A stretch of 64,000 nucleotides of DNA from JAZSNL01 sp045536365 (GTDB taxonomy: Bacteria > Bacillota_I > Bacilli_A > ML615J-28 > CAG-313): NCBI GenBank assembly GCA_045536365.1, contig JAZSNL010000006.1:45488-109487 (forward strand). The letters are read 5' to 3'. This document shows positions 34,378 to 42,980 of the stretch, piece by piece. Made by a program: the position numbers and the translations under genes. A model generated the notes under the pieces. The model searched no databases. It had not been told where the DNA came from and saw only the letters and a list, made by a program, of their open reading frames with translations. Numbering within the stretch: position 1 is the stretch's first letter; each line of letters opens with the position of its first letter.

Positions 34378-36141
34378 ATGAACAAGATTGTTTTAATAGA
34401 TAATAAAAAGACTAACTATCATATCGTTCATAGTGTTAATTCAACTGAATGTGAAAGATATGCATGTAGTCAATTACAAAAATATTTATATGAATCATTA
34501 GATTATCCAATTCCTATTTTTTCTGATAAATGTTCATCAAGAGGACCGGAAATATTAATTGGTGCTGCAAGAGGCAATAATATCAAAAATCTAATTAATA
34601 ATTATTCAGAAGAAGCTTATATTATAAAAGAAGAAAATGATAATATTATTATTACTGGTAATTCACCAAGAGGTATTTTATATGGTGTATACCGCTTTTT
34701 AGAAGACTTCATTGGATTTAGATGTTTTAGTATTGATTGTGAAACATATCGAAAACAAAATATATTAAGTATAAATAAAGGTTATCAATTAATATTTGAT
34801 TTTTCTTTTGAATATCGTGAAGTTTATTTTACCAATGCATTTAATGGTGATTTTGCAAGTAAAAATATGTTAAACAGTAATCTAGCAAACTTAAGTAATA
34901 TTTATGGTAATAAAGTAAAATGGTTTAATTTTCATCATTCATTTTCTGATTTAATTAATCCAAATGAGTATTTTGATAGTCATCCTGAATATTTTTCATT
35001 AATTGATGGAAAAAGAAGAAAAGAACATACTGAATTATGTTTATCAAATAAAGATGTTTTTAATCTTTGTTTAAATAAATTAAGAACTTGGATAATTGAA
35101 AATCCCGATTGTAAAATCTTTAGTGTTGCACAAGATGAATGGATGGGCCATTTTATTAAGATGGCCTGTGAATGCGAAAATTGTAAAAAAATAGATGAGG
35201 AAAACAATTCACAAAGCGGATCAATTATAACTTTTGTTAATAAACTCGCAAATGAAATAAAAAAAGAATTTCCTGATAAATTGATTCATACATTTGCTTA
35301 TCAATATTCAAGAAAAGCACCTACAAAAGTAATCCCTTTAGAAAATGTAATTGTTAGATTATGTAATATCGAATGTTCTTGGTCTAGATCAATTGAAGAA
35401 TCAGCTAAAATCAATAAAACAAGTGAATCAGCTAAATTTTATCAAGATTTAATTGATTGGAGTAAAATAACAAATAGATTATATATTTGGGATTACGCCG
35501 TGAATTTCAGAAATTATTTATTACCTTTTCCTAATTTACATACAATGGAAAAAAACATTAAACTATATCGAAAAATGAAAGTAAAAGGAATTCTTATGCA
35601 GGGTAATTTCTCTCATGGAGGAGGAGGCTATTTAGATGAATTAAAATCATATGTAGTTTCCCGTTTTCTTCGTGATGATGAAAGAAAATTAGAAGAATTA
35701 ATTCAAGAATTCTGTGATAATTATTACGGTATTGAATCATCAAAATTAATAATTGATTATATTAACATATGGGAAGAACAAGTTAAAGATTATGATTTAT
35801 GGTTATATGATGATGCAGATAGTGAAATGTTTAATGAAGAAATTATTAATAAATCTTTTGAATTATTAAATACAGCTTTATTATTAACAAATAATCATAT
35901 TTATAAAGAAAGAATTGAAAAATTATTATTAGGTATTGAATATTTATATTTGGTAAGATTAGAATTAAATTATCCTAATAGAGAAATGCTAATTGATAAT
36001 TTCAAAGAAAAATTATTAAAACATCGTATAACAGAAATATTTGAAAGAACATCAATTGATTACTCAATTAATGTTATGAAAAATAGCAGATATGCAAAAG
36101 AGAGACCTAATTGGTATTCTTTATATTATATAATGAAATAG
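34378..36141 (+). CDS. DUF4838 domain protein, putative GH163-like glycosidase
   Basis: A 587-residue protein. The N-terminal alpha/beta domain (about 1-130) carries the pattern ILIGAARGNN...SPRGILYGVYRFLEDFIGFRC seen ahead of GH20/GH67-type catalytic barrels. The long C-terminal DUF4838 region has CLSNKDVFNLCLNKLRTWI, VAQDEWMGHF, CECENCKKID and WDYAVNFRNYLLPFPN. Some DUF4838 proteins are GH163 endo-beta-N-acetylglucosaminidases acting on N-glycans. Here no signal peptide is present, so it would act on imported oligosaccharides or cell-wall fragments. The nagA-nagZ context supports an amino-sugar substrate. The catalytic residue cannot be assigned by eye. Confidence 0.75.
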   Translation: MNKIVLIDNKKTNYHIVHSVNSTECERYACSQLQKYLYESLDYPIPIFSDKCSSRGPEILIGAARGNNIKNLINNYSEEAYIIKEENDNIIITGNSPRGILYGVYRFLEDFIGFRCFSIDCETYRKQNILSINKGYQLIFDFSFEYREVYFTNAFNGDFASKNMLNSNLANLSNIYGNKVKWFNFHHSFSDLINPNEYFDSHPEYFSLIDGKRRKEHTELCLSNKDVFNLCLNKLRTWIIENPDCKIFSVAQDEWMGHFIKMACECENCKKIDEENNSQSGSIITFVNKLANEIKKEFPDKLIHTFAYQYSRKAPTKVIPLENVIVRLCNIECSWSRSIEESAKINKTSESAKFYQDLIDWSKITNRLYIWDYAVNFRNYLLPFPNLHTMEKNIKLYRKMKVKGILMQGNFSHGGGGYLDELKSYVVSRFLRDDERKLEELIQEFCDNYYGIESSKLIIDYINIWEEQVKDYDLWLYDDADSEMFNEEIINKSFELLNTALLLTNNHIYKERIEKLLLGIEYLYLVRLELNYPNREMLIDNFKEKLLKHRITEIFERTSIDYSINVMKNSRYAKERPNWYSLYYIMK

Positions 36142-36142
36142 A

Positions 36143-36180
36143 AGAAAACAACATATTTTTAAAATATGTTGTTTTCTTTT
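36143..36180 (+). terminator. Strong terminator of the amino-sugar operon
   Basis: A 15-bp perfect stem (36143-36157 with 36162-36176), 4-nt loop, followed by TTTTA. Confidence 0.9.
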
Positions 36181-36215
36181 ATCTTAAAATAGAGTATAAT
36201 CTAAGAGGTGATAAA

Positions 36216-37076
36216 ATGGATAAGTTTAAAAATATTTGTTTAAAGTTATTGTATCCTAAATTAATAATAGTAGTTATTGGTTTTATTATATCAATGATTC
36301 TAATGGTTGTTTCAATGATCTATTTAGGATCTACTCATTTTATAAGTTGTATAGTATATGGAGTATCATTTTATTTTTTACTTACTTTATGTCTTAAAAC
36401 TCCGGATATAATAAAGTTTTTTAATAAGGTAAAAGTAGAAAATGAATATATTACAAGATATTTAACTGATACACATTTAAAAGTTAATATTTCATTGTTT
36501 TCTTCCCTTGTTATTAATTCAATATATGCAATATTTCAATTGGTTTTAGGTATTTATCATAAGTCTTTTTGGTTTTATTCATTATTTGGATATTATTTGT
36601 TATTGGTCATAATGAGAATGATATTGGTAAGACATACTATTTTATATAAAGCAAATGAAGAAAGAGAAAAAGAAGTTGGTAAGTATTTATTTTGTGGTTG
36701 GTTATTATTACTTATGAATATTACTATTTCTATAATGATGTTTTTTATGATTTATTGGAATAGAACATTTGTTCATCATCAAATTACAACAATTGCGATG
36801 GCTGCTTATACTTTTACTTCTTTAACGCTTGCAATTATTAATGTTATTAAGTATCGTAAGTATAATAGTCCTATTTATTCAGCTACAAAAGTAATTTCTT
36901 TGGTTGCTGCGATTGTATCAATTATCACATTAGAATCGACGATGTTGACTACTTTTGGTCATGAAGGTGTTTTATTTAATCAGATTATGTTAGGGATAAC
37001 TGGATTATGTGTTTCTGTTGTTATTTTTATTTTATCGATTAATATGATTATAAAGGGTAGAAAAGAAAAAAAGTAG
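36216..37076 (+). CDS. Multi-span membrane protein, unknown
   Basis: A 286-residue protein with about eight hydrophobic helices and few charged loops (for example LIIVVIGFIISMILMVVSMI). Longer in-frame extensions exist, but ATG 36216 follows AGAGGTG at the right distance and lies downstream of the terminator, with TATAAT at 36195-36200. No conserved transporter motif is recognised. It is converged upon by the minus-strand oxygen-defence operon across a shared palindrome. Confidence 0.65.
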   Translation: MDKFKNICLKLLYPKLIIVVIGFIISMILMVVSMIYLGSTHFISCIVYGVSFYFLLTLCLKTPDIIKFFNKVKVENEYITRYLTDTHLKVNISLFSSLVINSIYAIFQLVLGIYHKSFWFYSLFGYYLLLVIMRMILVRHTILYKANEEREKEVGKYLFCGWLLLLMNITISIMMFFMIYWNRTFVHHQITTIAMAAYTFTSLTLAIINVIKYRKYNSPIYSATKVISLVAAIVSIITLESTMLTTFGHEGVLFNQIMLGITGLCVSVVIFILSINMIIKGRKEKK

Positions 37077-37097
37077 CAAGTTAACTTGCTACTTTTG
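37072..37097. terminator. Bidirectional terminator
   Basis: A perfect 22-nt palindrome (37072-37093, half-site AGTAGCAAGTT) with T run on the right and A run on the left. It serves the membrane protein gene on + and rubredoxin on -. Confidence 0.85.
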
Positions 37098-37099
37098 TT

Positions 37100-37258
37100 T
37101 TATTCTTTTTCAAAATTTTCTTTTGTTACACCACAAAGAGGACATTCGAAGTCTTCAGGTAATTCTTCAAATGGTGTTCCAGGGGCGATACCTAATTCAG
37201 GTGCTCCTTTTTCTTCATCGTAAACATAACCACATACTTGGCATACGTATTTATCCAT
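37100..37258 (-). CDS. rub: Rubredoxin
   Basis: A 52-residue electron carrier with both Cys-x2-Cys-Gly knuckles: YVCQVCGYVYDEEKG and ECPLCGVTKENFE. It has the usual length and the DFECPLCG region of anaerobic rubredoxins. It starts at 37258 behind an AAGGAG site on the minus strand, 15 bp after the flavodiiron gene, and is the last gene of the oxygen-defence operon. It probably passes electrons to the desulfoferrodoxin and/or flavodiiron protein. Its small size makes it easy to miss. Confidence 0.93.
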   Translation of the reverse strand: MDKYVCQVCGYVYDEEKGAPELGIAPGTPFEELPEDFECPLCGVTKENFEKE

Positions 37259-37273
37259 AATTAATTCTCCTTT

Positions 37274-39061
37274 TTATTTTATTGGTTCAAAGTCATTTGC
37301 TCCATGTTTACATAATGGGCAAATGTAATCATCTGGAAGGTTTTCACCTTCATAAACAAATCCACATATTTTGCATACATAACCTTTTTTACCTTCTGTT
37401 TCAGGTTTTGGTTTAACGTTTTCTTGATAATATGTGTAAGACATTGTTTCTAGGTTTGTAATAACTCTTGATTCAGTAATAGAACAGATAAACATTCCAT
37501 GTGTATCAAGGTCAATGTATTGATCAACTTTTAATGACATAAATGAATTGATGTATCTTGGTAAGAATACAAGTCCATTATCGCTTCTGTTTACATTATA
37601 GTTTTCAAATTTATTAACGTTTCTACCGCTTTGGAAACCGAATCTTTCAAATACTTCAAATGGTGCATCAATTGATAAACAGTTTACGTTCATAATTCCT
37701 GTTTGATTAATAACATGATGAGAGTAGTTTTGTTTATTAATTGTTACTGCTATTTTATTTGGTGTATTTGTTACTTGTGTAACTGTGTTGACGATTAAGC
37801 CGTTGTCTTTTTTACCATCGTTTGATGTTACAACGTATAATCCGTATCCGATGTTAAATAGAGCAGTTAAATCGTTTTTATTTGCAGTTGTTGATGTTGC
37901 AATGTATTCTTGACAAAGTTCTTTCGCAAGATTATCGATTTGTTGTTTATTTTCATCGTTCATTGCAGACATGATTTTAACTTCATTTTCAGCATATTTT
38001 AAGTTTTTAGATTTTTCTAACATTTGTTTCATCACTTTATTTGCAGTAGGAGCCCAAGTACCATTTTCAATGAATGCTACTGTTCTGTTACTAAAGTTTC
38101 TTTCTGTTAAGTGATGAATGAAGTTTCTCATGAATGGGAAAATGTCTGAGTTGTATGTTGTTGTTGCAAGAACAAGTTTACTATATCTAAAAGCATCTTC
38201 AACAGCTTCTGCAAGATCACATCTTGCAAGGTCGTTTACTACTACTTTTGGGCAACCATAGGCTTTAAGTTTTTCTTCTAATAGTTGAACGGCAGCTTTA
38301 GTGTTACCATATACTGATGTATAGGCAATAACGATTCCTTCTTCCTCAACTTCGTATTTAGACCAAATATTATAAAGATTAATATAGTATCCTAAATTTT
38401 CAGTTAAAACTGGTCCATGTAATGGACAAATAATTTGAATATCTAAAGTTGCAGCTTTTTTTAGTAAGCTTTGTACTTGAGCGCCATATTTGCCAACGAT
38501 ACCAATATAATATCTTCTTGCTTCACATGCCCAATCTTCTTCAACATCAAGAGCACCAAATTTACCGAATCCATCAGCTGAGAATAATACTTTATCACAT
38601 GAATCGTATGTAACCATTACTTCAGGCCAATGCACCATTGGTGCAAATACAAATGTTAAAGTGTGTTTTCCTAATGTTAATGTATCTGTGTCATTAACAA
38701 TTAATTTATTTTCAATTGTTGTATTGAAAAATTGTTCGATCATTTTAAAAGTTTTAGTATTTCCCACTACTGTAGTATTAGGGTATACTCTTAAGAAATT
38801 CATAATGTTAGCTGAATGGTCTGGTTCCATATGTTGGATAATTAAGTAATCTGGTTTAGAACCATTTAATACTTCGCCAACATTATCTAGCCATTCATGA
38901 GTAAAGTTTTTATCTACTGTATCAATAACAGCAATTTTGTCATCTTTAATGATGTAAGAGTTATAAGCCATTCCATTAGGAACTACATATTGACCTTCAA
39001 ATAAATCTACTTGATGGTCATTAACACCTACGTAAAAGATGTCTTTAGTTACATTTTTCAT
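37274..39061 (-). CDS. Flavodiiron protein with fused flavin reductase and rubredoxin domains
   Basis: A 595-residue multidomain O2/NO reductase. A metallo-beta-lactamase domain with the di-iron motif HMEPDHS (about 80-86) covers residues 1-250. A flavodoxin domain follows (AYTSVYGNTKAA near 255, FMN site). Residues about 390-540 form a NAD(P)H:flavin oxidoreductase-like domain (TALFNIGYGLYVVTS). A C-terminal rubredoxin has YVCKICGFVYEGENLPDDYI and CPLCKHG. With reductase and rubredoxin built in, electron delivery needs few partners. It reduces O2 to water or NO to N2O in anaerobes. It overlaps the desulfoferrodoxin stop by one base. Confidence 0.94.
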   Translation of the reverse strand: MKNVTKDIFYVGVNDHQVDLFEGQYVVPNGMAYNSYIIKDDKIAVIDTVDKNFTHEWLDNVGEVLNGSKPDYLIIQHMEPDHSANIMNFLRVYPNTTVVGNTKTFKMIEQFFNTTIENKLIVNDTDTLTLGKHTLTFVFAPMVHWPEVMVTYDSCDKVLFSADGFGKFGALDVEEDWACEARRYYIGIVGKYGAQVQSLLKKAATLDIQIICPLHGPVLTENLGYYINLYNIWSKYEVEEEGIVIAYTSVYGNTKAAVQLLEEKLKAYGCPKVVVNDLARCDLAEAVEDAFRYSKLVLATTTYNSDIFPFMRNFIHHLTERNFSNRTVAFIENGTWAPTANKVMKQMLEKSKNLKYAENEVKIMSAMNDENKQQIDNLAKELCQEYIATSTTANKNDLTALFNIGYGLYVVTSNDGKKDNGLIVNTVTQVTNTPNKIAVTINKQNYSHHVINQTGIMNVNCLSIDAPFEVFERFGFQSGRNVNKFENYNVNRSDNGLVFLPRYINSFMSLKVDQYIDLDTHGMFICSITESRVITNLETMSYTYYQENVKPKPETEGKKGYVCKICGFVYEGENLPDDYICPLCKHGANDFEPIK

Positions 39062-39438
39062 TATTTATTCTCCCATAATCCATGAAGATTACAATAAGCA
39101 TAAACAACTTCAACTTCGTCACCTTCACATAAAGAGAAACATACTACTGGTTCTTGATTAGGTTTTAATTGTTTTCTTTGATTACCAAATTTTGTTTGAA
39201 TTGATACCCATTCAATATAATGAGCTTCAATCATAGGATGTTCAACTGAACCTACTTTAACATATACTTTGTTTTCTTTTACATCAAATTGAGGAATATG
39301 TTTTTCATGTGATGCGTCTACTGTACCTGGAATAATTTGTTCCATTTTTTGCCCACAGCACATTACACTTACTCCACTTTCTTTTACTGCAGCAACGATG
39401 TTACCACATTTTTTACATTCTAAAAATTTTTGTTCCAT
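39061..39438 (-). CDS. dfx: Desulfoferrodoxin (superoxide reductase)
   Basis: A 125-residue superoxide reductase of the two-centre type. The N-terminal desulforedoxin domain has CKKCGNIV and CC (Fe-Cys4 centre I). The catalytic domain has His ligands in HEKHIPQF and HPMIEAHYIEW and a CNLHGLW C-terminus (Cys and His ligands of centre II). It reduces superoxide to peroxide without making O2. It is first in a minus-strand operon with a flavodiiron protein and rubredoxin. AGGAGG lies 7 bp upstream and a TATAAT-like sequence lies near 39475-39485 on the minus strand. A single operon for reduced-oxygen detoxification indicates an anaerobe. Confidence 0.96.
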   Translation of the reverse strand: MEQKFLECKKCGNIVAAVKESGVSVMCCGQKMEQIIPGTVDASHEKHIPQFDVKENKVYVKVGSVEHPMIEAHYIEWVSIQTKFGNQRKQLKPNQEPVVCFSLCEGDEVEVVYAYCNLHGLWENK

Positions 39439-39557
39439 TATATCCTCCTATTTAATATGTAGTTTTTACTGCTATATTATACCATATTATAAATAATTTT
39501 TAAATAAAAAAATATAAAAAAACCAAAAAATATGTTATAATTGTTAAGGTGAAATAT

Positions 39558-39884
39558 ATGAATAAATTGGTAACAGTTATAATTGATAGACCCCTTGGAT
39601 CAGTTCATCCAAAATATCCTAATTTGATTTATCAAATTAATTATGGATACATTGAAGGAATGATTGCGGGGGATGGAGAATATCAAGATGCTTATATAAT
39701 TGGCATCGATTATCCCTTAGAAATATTTGAAGGTAAAGTAATTGCGGTAATACATAGATTAAATGATGTTGAGGATAAATATGTTGTATGTGATATAAAT
39801 AAAACATACACATTAGAAGAAATTAAGAAAGCGGTAGAATTTCAAGAAAAATATTTTGAAATAGAAATTGAATTAATAATTTAA
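39558..39884 (+). CDS. Inorganic pyrophosphatase-like protein
   Basis: A 108-residue protein resembling a family annotated as inorganic pyrophosphatase: VIIDRPLGSVHPKYPNLIYQ, INYGYIEGMIAGDGEYQDAY, VIAVIHRLNDVEDKYVV. The INYGYxEG...D.EEQDAY region corresponds to the active-site loops of family I PPases, but the protein is only about 60% of their length. Phosphohydrolase activity is therefore an inference. ATG 39558 is preferred to a GTG 9 bp upstream because AAGGTG serves as its ribosome binding site. It precedes the acyltransferase gene by 17 bp. Confidence 0.75.
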   Translation: MNKLVTVIIDRPLGSVHPKYPNLIYQINYGYIEGMIAGDGEYQDAYIIGIDYPLEIFEGKVIAVIHRLNDVEDKYVVCDINKTYTLEEIKKAVEFQEKYFEIEIELII

Positions 39885-39901
39885 CAAATGGAGATGATGA
39901 A

Positions 39902-40636
39902 ATGAAAAGAAGAAGTTTCTGGTATAAATTATTAAGATTCTTTGTCAATATTTTTTATAAGAAAAGAACCTTTGAAGGATTAGATAATATTAAAGATGAT
40001 CCTGTAATAATTGTATCAAATCACGCAAGAACTAATGGACCTTTAGTTGCAGAATTACAATTTCCTTTAAAAAGACTAACATGGTGTACAGGAAATGTAT
40101 TAACAAAAAAAGAATTTATTGAACACGCAAAAACAGACTTTTGGGGCAAAAAACCAAAATATATTAAATGGGTATTCAATATATTTGCTCATATTATTGC
40201 TCCCATTGGATCAAGTGTTTTTAATAGCGCTGATGTAATCGGTGTATATAAAGACGCAAGATTAAGAAACACTTTTAAACAAACAGTTAATGCGTTAATT
40301 GAAGGATATAATATTATTATATTCCCTGAATGTGAAGAAGAATATAATAATATTGTAAATCAATTTCAAGATAAATATATTGATGTTGCGGTATTATATT
40401 ACCGTAAAACAGGTAAATGTTTAGAATTTGTTCCAATGTATAATGCGGTAAAATTAAAAAAAGTAATATTAGGAAAAGGAATAAAATATGATCCTAATAT
40501 TCCAATTGAAGAACAAAGAAAAATAATTAATGATTATTTAAAAGAAAAAATAACAACCCTAGCAGTTGAATTACCAAAACATAAAGTAGTTAATTACTCT
40601 AATCAAAAAGGACATAAAAATAGTATGTCTAAATAA
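39902..40636 (+). CDS. Atypical PlsC-type acyltransferase
   Basis: A 244-residue protein with the overall layout of 1-acylglycerol-3-phosphate acyltransferases: basic N-terminus, SNHARTNGPL motif near 45 and FPECEEEYNN near 143. Both signature boxes deviate. The Asp of NHx4D is replaced by Gly (NHARTNG) and the usual FPEGT/S box reads FPECEE. It may use another acyl acceptor or have lost activity. It is co-transcribed with the pyrophosphatase-like gene. A GAGATGA stretch provides a modest ribosome binding site. Confidence 0.7.
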   Translation: MKRRSFWYKLLRFFVNIFYKKRTFEGLDNIKDDPVIIVSNHARTNGPLVAELQFPLKRLTWCTGNVLTKKEFIEHAKTDFWGKKPKYIKWVFNIFAHIIAPIGSSVFNSADVIGVYKDARLRNTFKQTVNALIEGYNIIIFPECEEEYNNIVNQFQDKYIDVAVLYYRKTGKCLEFVPMYNAVKLKKVILGKGIKYDPNIPIEEQRKIINDYLKEKITTLAVELPKHKVVNYSNQKGHKNSMSK

Positions 40637-40638
40637 TA

Positions 40639-40705
40639 AAGTAACAATGATATTTTCTAAGTAACAACATAAAAGGTTGATATTATTATATAATAATTAT
40701 ATAAT
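40639..40705 (+). promoter_or_regulatory. Promoter of LRR lipoprotein with upstream 20-bp-spaced repeats
   Basis: AAGTAACAA occurs at 40639-40647 and 40659-40667, exactly 20 bp apart, in a 37-bp stretch that matches 45855-45891 at 33 positions. TTGATA (40677-40682), 17-bp spacer and TATAAT (40700-40705) follow 10 bp later. The same layout precedes another surface lipoprotein, so the repeats may be an activator site. Alternatively the stretch is a duplicated gene end. Confidence 0.5.
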
Positions 40706-40727
40706 ATTAGTAACAGGAGGACTTTAT

Positions 40728-42857
40728 ATGAAAAAAATAAAATACTTTGTTTTAATATTTATAACATTATTTAGTATGTCATTAATATCATGTAAAGAAA
40801 AACATACTCATCAATTTAAATATGGAATATGTGAATGTGGGAAAATACAAGACAATACGAATAAAATAGAATTTGATTCAGCCGGTGGAACTATATTTAA
40901 TCCGATTTACATTCGTAGTTATGAACCACTACCTAAAGAGTTTATTCCTACAAAAGAAGGGCATACTTTTATTGGATGGGAAACTAATGGACGTTTATGG
41001 GATTTTGATAAATCAGTAGTAAGAAAAAGCGTTACCCTTACTGCAAAATGGCAAGTTAATCAATATACAATTACTTTTGATACAAAAGGTGGAACACCAA
41101 TTGAATCAATAACTCAAGATTATGGAACTGAGATAATAATAGAAAATCCTACTAAAGAAAACTGTGAATTTAAAGGATGGAATCAAGAATTACCTAAAAC
41201 AATGCCGGCCCAAGATTTACATTTAATCGCCAATTGGCAAGGAGAAATTCACACAATTACATTTAATACAGATGGGGGAATTGAAATTCCATCAATGAAT
41301 ATTGAATGTGGTGAAGAAATATTTATTCCTGATCCATATAAAGAAGGATATGGATTTATCGGTTGGGATATTGAAATTCCTAAAATAATGCCAAATAATG
41401 ATTTAGTTCTTACAGCTTTATGGATTGATATGACTTCTAATTTTGAAATTCAAGATACTGAAATTATTAAATACACTGGTAATTTAAAAGAAGTAACTAT
41501 TCCTTATTATTATAATCTTAATGATTCAAAAATATATATTGATACAATCGGAACTGAAGCATTTAAAGATTCAACAACTTTAACTAAAATTAATATTTCA
41601 AATAATATCAAAGAAATTAAAGATTATGCTTTTGAAAATTGTGGTAAATTAACAACAATTAATATTTCTGAAAATGTAATAAAAATAGGAAAAGGTGTAT
41701 TTGCTTATTGTAAAGCATTACATAGAATTACAGTAGATGAAAATAATCAATACTATCAATCAGTTGAAGGTAATTTATATTCAAAAGACCTTTCTATTTT
41801 AGTTCAATATGCGGTAGGAAAAGGAAATACAACATTTGAATTAAATGAAAAGACAATTATAATTTACGATGCTGCGTTTGCTGGATGCCGTGTGTTAAAA
41901 TCAGTTACTTTAAATGAAAATATTACAATAATTCCAAATAGAGCATTTGAATCTTGTATTTCATTACGAAGTGTTATAAATATAAATGGTTTAGAAGAAA
42001 TAGGTAATAACGCGTTTAAAGATAGTAATGTTTTGTCAACAATAGAACTTCCAGAAACAATGATAAGAATTGGTGATTCAGCATTTGAAAATTGTATAAA
42101 CTTAGAAACAATTAATCTAGCTAATAGTATTACTTATATTGGTAGTGCTGCTTTTAAAAATACAAAAGTAACAGGATTTAAAATTCCTCTAGGTTTAACA
42201 ACAATTGAAGAAGAAACTTTCTACGCTACTTATGTAACACAAATAATGATACCTAGTACAGTTAAAGTAATTAAAGCTAAAGCATTTTATGAATGTCCAC
42301 TTTTAATGGATATACAATTAAAAAAAGGCCTTGAAGAAATTGGCGAATCAGCTTTTGAAGGATGTAGTTATCTTCAAAGAGTTCAACAATTAGATGTTAA
42401 TTATACAAAAATAGGAAAGTCTGCTTTTAGAAGATGTGTTGATTTACAATCTTTTACTATTCCAGGAACTGTTAAAATAATACCTTCATATTTATTTGAA
42501 TATTGTCGTTTAACAGAATTAATAATTAATGAAGGTGTAGAAAAACTTGAAGATTATGCTTTAATGGATATTTCAAGACTAGAGGAATTAATATTACCTA
42601 GTACAATTAAATATTTAGGATCATATATTTTAAAAGATACACGTTATCTTAGAACACTTTTCATTCCTAAGAGTGTTCAAACAATTAAACCTAATGCTTT
42701 TAAAGAGATGAAAAATGTATCAGTATTTGATCTTTATTGTGAAGCTTCATCTAAACCTGAAGGTTGGGAAGAAGGTTGGAGTAATGGGCTTAAGGAATAT
42801 CGAATATTCTATGGGTATACAAAAGAACAATATGAAAATGAAAAAGGATCATTGTAA
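40728..42857 (+). CDS. Lipoprotein with InlB-type B repeats and LRR_5 repeats
   Basis: A 709-residue surface protein with lipobox LISC (Cys near 21). It opens with HTHQFKYGICECGK (HxH/CxCG motif). Three Listeria-Bacteroides (InlB B) repeats follow to about 250, each ending in a GWxxx...W pattern such as TFIGWETNG...LTAKWQ. A long BspA-like LRR_5 array (about 265-690; for example IGTEAFKDSTTLTKINISNN) makes up the rest. Family members act as adhesins or matrix-binding proteins; the ligand is unknown. ATG 40728 lies behind AGGAGG, and a longer reading would place 17 residues before the signal peptide. Confidence 0.88.
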   Translation: MKKIKYFVLIFITLFSMSLISCKEKHTHQFKYGICECGKIQDNTNKIEFDSAGGTIFNPIYIRSYEPLPKEFIPTKEGHTFIGWETNGRLWDFDKSVVRKSVTLTAKWQVNQYTITFDTKGGTPIESITQDYGTEIIIENPTKENCEFKGWNQELPKTMPAQDLHLIANWQGEIHTITFNTDGGIEIPSMNIECGEEIFIPDPYKEGYGFIGWDIEIPKIMPNNDLVLTALWIDMTSNFEIQDTEIIKYTGNLKEVTIPYYYNLNDSKIYIDTIGTEAFKDSTTLTKINISNNIKEIKDYAFENCGKLTTINISENVIKIGKGVFAYCKALHRITVDENNQYYQSVEGNLYSKDLSILVQYAVGKGNTTFELNEKTIIIYDAAFAGCRVLKSVTLNENITIIPNRAFESCISLRSVININGLEEIGNNAFKDSNVLSTIELPETMIRIGDSAFENCINLETINLANSITYIGSAAFKNTKVTGFKIPLGLTTIEEETFYATYVTQIMIPSTVKVIKAKAFYECPLLMDIQLKKGLEEIGESAFEGCSYLQRVQQLDVNYTKIGKSAFRRCVDLQSFTIPGTVKIIPSYLFEYCRLTELIINEGVEKLEDYALMDISRLEELILPSTIKYLGSYILKDTRYLRTLFIPKSVQTIKPNAFKEMKNVSVFDLYCEASSKPEGWEEGWSNGLKEYRIFYGYTKEQYENEKGSL

Positions 42858-42871
42858 AATGGTCCTTTTTT
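42846..42871 (+). terminator. Terminator of LRR lipoprotein gene
   Basis: GGATCATT pairs imperfectly with AATGGTCC around a short loop ahead of a TTTTTT run; it overlaps the stop region of the gene. Confidence 0.7.
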
Positions 42872-42883
42872 ATTATTATATAT

Positions 42884-42911
42884 GTTTTTTTTTTTTTTTT
42901 TATGGTATAAT
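42884..42911 (+). promoter_or_regulatory. Promoter with an 18-T tract in the spacer
   Basis: An uninterrupted run of 18 Ts (42884-42901) is followed by ATGG and TATAAT at 42906-42911. The homopolymer fills the -35/-10 spacer, so slippage would change promoter strength. It drives the duplicated membrane-protein genes. Confidence 0.55.
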
Positions 42912-42980
42912 CAGAAAGTACAAATAATATTTATATTATTAGTAATGGTTTGTTAATTATAAGAAATGGAGGAATAAACA

